Shown in pieces: positions 34,226 to 35,516 of a stretch of DNA of 35,516 nucleotides. The notes beneath the pieces were generated by a model, which saw only the letters and a list, made by a program, of their open reading frames with translations, searched no databases and was not told where the DNA came from. The DNA is from Raskinella chloraquaticus (SeqCode) (GTDB lineage Bacteria > Pseudomonadota > Alphaproteobacteria > Rhizobiales > UBA4765). The stretch lies in the NCBI GenBank assembly GCA_002365175.1, contig DEZK01000021.1, forward strand, positions 1 through 35,516. Reading direction: 5' to 3'. The first letter of the stretch is position 1; each line of letters starts with the position of its first letter. Made by a program: the position numbers and the translations under genes.

Positions 34226-35257
34226 TCAGGCGGCGTGACGTTCCGCATCCGCCCCGAAATAGCCGATATAGCGCTCGGCAATGCGGCTCGTCGGCAGGAT
34301 GACGAACACGTCGGTGGTGCCGAACTGATAATCGACCACCGCCCCGTCGCCGATCATGGCGCCGACGCGCAAATAGCCTTTGAGAAGCGGCGGCAGCGCG
34401 TGAAGGGCTGTTTTGGGGTTGATCGCCTCCGGTGCCAGCCGGTTCATTGCCACATAGCGGTTTGCCAGCGCCTTGACCCGCCATTCATCGGGTGCCTGCG
34501 CCTGCTGGCTGAGAAAGGAGAGCGGCAGGGCAAGCCGTGACGGGTCGGTCCCTTCAAGACTGGCGCAACCGAACATCGCGTCGATGCCATGGGCCCGGAT
34601 ATAGGTCCACACGCCGTGCCACAGCAATTCTATGGTGCGTTTGTTGCGGTAGGGCTTGAGGACGCAGGAGCGCCCGAGTTCCAGAAAGCGCAGCGTGCTG
34701 TGGCGCTCGAGAAGCGGCGCGATGTCAAATTCGCTCGCCGAGTAAAAACCGCCGATGAGATCGGCCATCTCCTGGCGCAGCAGACGATAGGTTGCCACCA
34801 CTTTGGGTTTTGGGGCGCGGAAGGGTTTGTGCTCGAGCGCTGCATGGTCGACCACCAGAACGTGATCGCAGAAGGCGTCATAGACATCAGCATCGCGCCT
34901 CAGCATGGCAGCCGTTGGTGTCGGCACTGCCGACATTTCCTCGTAAAACACCTTGTAGCGCAGCCTTTGCGCGCGCTTGATGTCCTTCGGCTTGGTCGCG
35001 AGGCGGACTTCCAGCGAGCCGAGGCGGCCGAGCGTCGGCGCCATTGGCCGCTCGCTCTGGCGCAGCTTGGTAAAACCCGGAAGCAGCCCCGGAACCCAGG
35101 CAAGCGGGGTGTGCGGCATGCGGCGGCTGGCTTTGGCCGGCGCCGTCAGCGCGCGCATCAGCATGGCCGCCTCGCTTCGTGGCCACAGCTCTGACTTGAG
35201 GACGCTATCGACGGCGCCTGGCGTGATCATCTGCTGGAATTTCTGACTGAACGTCAT
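34226..35257 (-). CDS. OlsB-like N-acyltransferase (hemolysin/GNAT family)
   Basis: A 343-residue protein of the GNAT-related OlsB group. The core has LRYKVFYEEMSA, FCDHVLVVDH, VVATYRLLRQEMADLIGGFYSASEFDI, LELGRSCVLKPYRNKRTIELLWHGVWTYIRAHGIDAMFGCASLEGTDP. These are the conserved blocks of ornithine-acyl-ACP N-acyltransferase, the first enzyme of ornithine lipid synthesis. An N-terminal extension of about 80 residues is longer than classic OlsB, and no olsA lies beside it, so another acyl acceptor is possible. ATG 35257 is preferred to the frame start at 35341; it has a GGTGGA site. Confidence 0.82.
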   Translation of the reverse strand: MTFSQKFQQMITPGAVDSVLKSELWPRSEAAMLMRALTAPAKASRRMPHTPLAWVPGLLPGFTKLRQSERPMAPTLGRLGSLEVRLATKPKDIKRAQRLRYKVFYEEMSAVPTPTAAMLRRDADVYDAFCDHVLVVDHAALEHKPFRAPKPKVVATYRLLRQEMADLIGGFYSASEFDIAPLLERHSTLRFLELGRSCVLKPYRNKRTIELLWHGVWTYIRAHGIDAMFGCASLEGTDPSRLALPLSFLSQQAQAPDEWRVKALANRYVAMNRLAPEAINPKTALHALPPLLKGYLRVGAMIGDGAVVDYQFGTTDVFVILPTSRIAERYIGYFGADAERHAA

Positions 35258-35363
35258 GTGATCCACCGCTCGCCTGCACCAGCCCGCGCCCGATCCGGCG
35301 CAGGACTGCAATCTGCCCGGGCCGGATTTGGCCCGCCACACTGGCGTTGATCATTTTAACTTG

Positions 35364-35384
35364 ACGTGATTATGACACTCACGT
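35364..35384. promoter_or_regulatory. inverted repeat upstream of the OlsB-like gene
   Basis: ACGTGA at 35364-35369 and TCACGT at 35379-35384, separated by 9 bases, form a perfect 6-base inverted repeat in the 147-base gap upstream of the minus-strand OlsB-like gene. It could be an operator for a dimeric regulator; no factor is assigned. The arms are unlike the parS palindrome. Confidence 0.35.
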
Positions 35385-35404
35385 GGCGGTTTGGATCGTC
35401 GCGA

Positions 35405-35516
35405 TCAGACGCGGCTGCGCTGCGCCAGGCGGCGCTTCAGCGGCTGGGTAGTCGCGGCCAGATGCAGCAGGATCGCCTCAAAGCGCTCGCGGTCGATCGG
35501 TTTGGCCATGTGCTCG
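35405..35516 (-). CDS. C-terminal end of a probable receiver-domain protein (hybrid kinase or response regulator), cut by the window edge
   Basis: An open minus-strand frame enters from the right edge and ends at TGA (35405-35407). Its 36 full residues read E-H-M-A-K-P-I-D-R-E-R-F-E-A-I-L... and end in ...LKRRLAQRSRV. The K-P-I-D-R-E-R-F-E-A-I-L pattern matches the end of a receiver domain, where the conserved Lys is followed by Pro and the last helix. The rest of the protein lies beyond the window, so the kinase or regulator type is unknown. Confidence 0.65.
   Translation of the reverse strand, partial: EHMAKPIDRERFEAILLHLAATTQPLKRRLAQRSRV

Overview
The window is an origin-proximal chromosomal segment of an alphaproteobacterium, most likely of the order Hyphomicrobiales (Rhizobiales). 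The evidence is the gene order leuS-lptE-holA / parB-parA-rsmG-mnmG-mnmE / rho-hemJ-hemE / regulator of PPDK-maf-coaE-dnaQ / secB-fxsA-timA-smr-hslUV, the high GC content, and GANTC (CcrM-type) sites clustered in the gap upstream of hemE. I cannot fix the genus. No rRNA, tRNA, CRISPR array, transposase or phage gene was seen.

Layout. Positions 1-1237 hold an OmpR-type response regulator and a small cyclic-nucleotide-binding protein, both on the minus strand. Next come an L,D-transpeptidase, a divergent yggS/leuS pair, and the leuS-lptE-holA operon. From 7009 to 12729 the minus strand carries mnmE-mnmG-rsmG-parA-parB. A perfect parS (11412-11427) sits right after the mnmE stop codon, and a near-perfect one (13949-13964) lies inside the next gene, a DUF255/thioredoxin-domain protein. 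Rho, hemJ and hemE follow. The 397-base gap at 17865-18261 is the predicted oriC. Beyond it are the PPDK regulator, maf, coaE and dnaQ, then secB, fxsA, timA, smr, hslUV and a secreted L,D-transpeptidase.

From 26354 on the content is more accessory: an M20 hydrolase, then a minus-strand cluster of an RluA-type pseudouridine synthase, two related ParA/MinD-like P-loop proteins and a RidA protein. An mtnA-hydrolase-class II aldolase operon follows (possible DHAP shunt of methylthioribose or 5-deoxyribose salvage), then a glutaryl-CoA dehydrogenase, an OlsB-like acyltransferase and the C-terminal tail of a probable receiver-domain protein cut by the window edge.

The most notable points are: (1) the tandem P-loop pair, in which the upstream member has lost both nucleotide-contacting lysines and looks like a pseudo-ATPase partner; (2) a 106-base double-hairpin repeat present twice in opposite orientation, 104/106 identical, each copy supplying the TAG stop of the gene it follows, with both differences preserving stem pairing; (3) the compact centromere/origin region with two parS sites and an oriC carrying six GANTC sites in about 176 bases.

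Functional themes are chromosome replication and segregation (oriC, parABS, holA, dnaQ), tRNA and rRNA modification (mnmE, mnmG, rsmG, rlu), envelope assembly (lptE, two L,D-transpeptidases, OlsB-like, secB, timA), proteostasis (hslUV), haem synthesis (hemJ, hemE), and carbon or sulfur salvage (mtnA, aldolase, gcdH).
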